From: an uncultured Porphyromonadaceae bacterium | Lineage (GTDB): Bacteria; Bacteroidota; Bacteroidia; Bacteroidales; Muribaculaceae | Direction: 5' to 3' | NCBI GenBank assembly: GCA_947175645.1 | Contig: CAMWNP010000014.1 | Coordinates: 1 to 62,767 of the forward strand | DNA: 62,767 nt | Part shown: positions 62,001-62,767 of the stretch, piece by piece | How the letters are laid out: each line of letters starts with the position of its first letter | Position numbering within the stretch: the stretch's first letter is position 1 | Position numbers and translations under genes: made by a program | The notes under the pieces: model-generated | The model's database searches: none | Seen by the model: the letters and a program-made list of their open reading frames with translations, nothing else | Told to the model about the DNA's origin: nothing

Positions 62001-62646
62001 TCTTGATCATGTACTTGCATCAGGCAAGAATGTCAATGTCATTGTACTTGATACCGAGGTATATTCCAATACCGGTGGCCAGGCTTCAAAAGCAACTCCT
62101 CTGGGCGCAATCGCCAAGTTTGCTGCAGCAGGTAAACGTATCCGCAAAAAAGACCTTGGTCTTATTGCTTCTACTTATGGATATGTATATGTTGCTCAGG
62201 TTGCAATGGGGGCTGACCAGGCTCAGACCCTCAAGGCTATCCGTGAGGCAGAAGCATACGAAGGACCGTCGCTCATTATTGCTTACTCTCCCTGTATCAA
62301 TCATGGTCTGAAAGCAGGTATGGGCAAATCTCAGCGTGAAGAAGAACGTGCTGTTGAGTGTGGTTACTGGCATCTGTGGCGTTACAACCCCGCTGTAGAA
62401 GAACAGGGTCAGAATCCTTTCACTCTTGATAGCAAGGCTCCTCAGTGGGACAAGTTTGAAGACTTCCTGATGGGTGAGGTTCGTTATGCTACTGTTGTTA
62501 AGCAGTATCCCAAGGAAGCACAGGAACTGTTTGCAGCAGCAAAAGCAAACGCTCAGTGGCGCTACAACAATTACCTCAGACTTGCTCAGCAGCAGTGGGG
62601 AGTTGATCCCGAAGTTGCGGCAGTTGAAAAATCAAACGAGCAGTAA
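59065..62646 (+). CDS. nifJ: Pyruvate:ferredoxin (flavodoxin) oxidoreductase
   Basis: The protein has 1193 residues, a one-chain PFOR. It oxidises pyruvate to acetyl-CoA and CO2, passing electrons to ferredoxin, central to anaerobic energy metabolism. The N-terminal domain shows YPITPSSTMAEYVDEW. Two ferredoxin-type clusters are CIQCNKCAYVCP and CLGCSNCVDVCP (about 690-760). The third cluster cysteines include CSGCGETPY. The ThDP site is GDGAAYDIGFGGLDH...NTGGQASKATP (about 970-1015). It has its own promoter and terminator. Confidence 0.97.
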   Translation: MSKEKKFLTCDGNQAAAHVAYMFTEVAAIYPITPSSTMAEYVDEWSAAGRKNIFNETVLVQEMQSEGGAAGAVHGSLQAGALTTTFTASQGLLLMIPNMYKIAGELLPCVFHVSARTIASHALSIFGDHQDVMSVRQTGFAMLAEGSVQEVMDLAGVAHLATIKSRVPFVNFFDGFRTSHEIQKIEAIAQEDLAPLVDMEAVKEFRNRALSPDAPVARGMAENGDVFFQHRESCNKYYENVPEIVEDYMAKISNITGREYHLFNYYGAKDAERIIIAMGSVTQAAEEAIDFLIEKGEKVGLVSVHLFRPFSTKHLLKAIPSTVKTIAVLDRTKEPGSNGEPLLQDVKATFYGKADAPVIVGGRYGLASKDTTPAMIISIFDNLALPTPKDGFTVGIVDDVTFTSLPQVPEVALGHKSTYEAKFYGLGADGTVGANKNSVKIIGDNTNKYCQAYFAYDSKKSGGFTCSHLRFGDFPIRSTYLVNTPNFVACHVQAYLHMYDVTRGLRDGGTFLLNTIWEGDELAENLPNKVKKYFADHNIKVYYINATKIAQEIGLGNRTNTILQSAFFRITEVIPVDLAVEQMKKFIVKSYGKKGQDVVDKNYAAVDRGGEYKELAIDPAWSQLVIEDTVANDDPEFINKLVRPINAQDGDLLKVSDFVGIEDGTWMQGTAAYEKRGVAAFVPEWISENCIQCNKCAYVCPHAAIRPFVLDAQEMAGAPFEDKDTIPAIGKQFAGMRFLQAVDVLDCLGCSNCVDVCPGKKGVKALEMKPLETQLEVQKEWNYCVKNVESKQNLVDVKANVKNSQFATPYFEFSGACSGCGETPYVKLISQLYGDHEMVANATGCSSIYSGSVPSTPYTTNKKGQGPAWGNSLFEDFAEFGLGMTIATEKMVERLSDLFTQAQTCDCCSAEIKELASKWLENKNDAVITREVADKIVPLCEKCSCDICKGIVAHKNFIAKRSQWIIAGDGAAYDIGFGGLDHVLASGKNVNVIVLDTEVYSNTGGQASKATPLGAIAKFAAAGKRIRKKDLGLIASTYGYVYVAQVAMGADQAQTLKAIREAEAYEGPSLIIAYSPCINHGLKAGMGKSQREEERAVECGYWHLWRYNPAVEEQGQNPFTLDSKAPQWDKFEDFLMGEVRYATVVKQYPKEAQELFAAAKANAQWRYNNYLRLAQQQWGVDPEVAAVEKSNEQ

Positions 62647-62666
62647 TTTTTTCCGGTAAATATAGT

Positions 62667-62703
62667 AAAAGGTGTTCCGATAGCCGGAGCACCTTTTCTT
62701 TTT
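62667..62703 (+). terminator. Intrinsic terminator after nifJ
   Basis: AAAAGGTGTTCCG (62667-62679) pairs with CGGAGCACCTTTT (62685-62697) over 13 bp with one G-U, followed by CTTTTTT. It is 20 nt past the stop codon. Confidence 0.9.
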
Positions 62704-62767
62704 TGACTATTTACGCGAGTTCGGGATAAGAATTGGATCAAAAAAGTTGAATCGGCAGCCTTAAAAA

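Noticed and set aside
1-62767. CRISPR array, prophage or insertion sequence
   Set aside because: No regularly spaced direct repeats, integrase, transposase or phage structural genes were seen; the only tandem repeats are the two 119-nt palindromes.

Overview
The window is a stretch of Bacteroidota chromosome, most likely order Bacteroidales and, as an inference from gene content and intergenic repeats, close to Muribaculaceae. The evidence is recurrent TTG-N19/20-TAnnTTTG promoters, a type IX secretion gene (porQ), PCMD, DcaP-like, M64 and GldB-like envelope proteins, and aromatic amino-acid and menaquinone clusters of the Bacteroidota type. Genes are dense, with many start/stop overlaps. I see no prophage, insertion sequence, CRISPR array or integrated element.

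Layout. 1-77: 3' end of a 5S rRNA gene and its terminator. 197-3213: four small + strand units (secreted protein, secreted CMD-cupin fusion, small acetyltransferase, TfoX-like protein). 3260-8073: - strand run glyS, lemA, FKBP lipoprotein, prmC, recX, comF, led by a good promoter. 8237-8523: two tandem 119-nt imperfect palindromes and a terminator. 8549-8728: a 59-residue membrane protein on the - strand. 8894-15614: tripartite RND efflux operon plus a lactonase-like gene. 15667-16797: tatA-tatC. 16734-23822: - strand genes for a DUF3298 protein, pncB, a PCMD protein, a sugar kinase, a GH3 enzyme, adk and hpt. 24191-28685: menD-B-C-E. 28638-30909: ogt, a cupin and a DcaP-like porin.

31080-35147 is the highlight: an aromatic amino-acid operon (prephenate dehydratase, aminotransferase, DAHP synthase/chorismate mutase, prephenate dehydrogenase). 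Its leader encodes an 18-residue peptide with six Tyr and three Phe, followed by mutually exclusive hairpins ending in an intrinsic terminator. This is a textbook layout for ribosome-mediated attenuation.

35311-38470: a small secreted protein, a membrane-anchored regulator-like protein, an orphan XRE protein and an M64 peptidase. 38604-39771: tRNA-Pro and a GldB-like lipoprotein. 39911-45001: a tightly overlapped - strand operon (porQ, cmk, ispH, exonuclease, lipoprotein, pyrK, pyrD). 45064-51206: - strand recR, acetyltransferase, coiled-coil protein, MgtC, CPA2 antiporter and TlpA-like lipoprotein. 51380-56027: + strand panC, panD, ffh, folD and capA-like. 56065-57096: holA (-). 57346-58862: an HsdR_N-domain nuclease-like protein with asnA. 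59065-62646: pyruvate:ferredoxin oxidoreductase with its own promoter and terminator.

Together these are mostly housekeeping and anaerobic-metabolism genes (PFOR, menaquinone, pyrimidine, NAD, CoA and folate pathways) plus envelope functions. The novelty is mainly regulatory: the attenuator, candidate leaderless starts, hairpins abutting downstream start codons, and repeated hairpin families.
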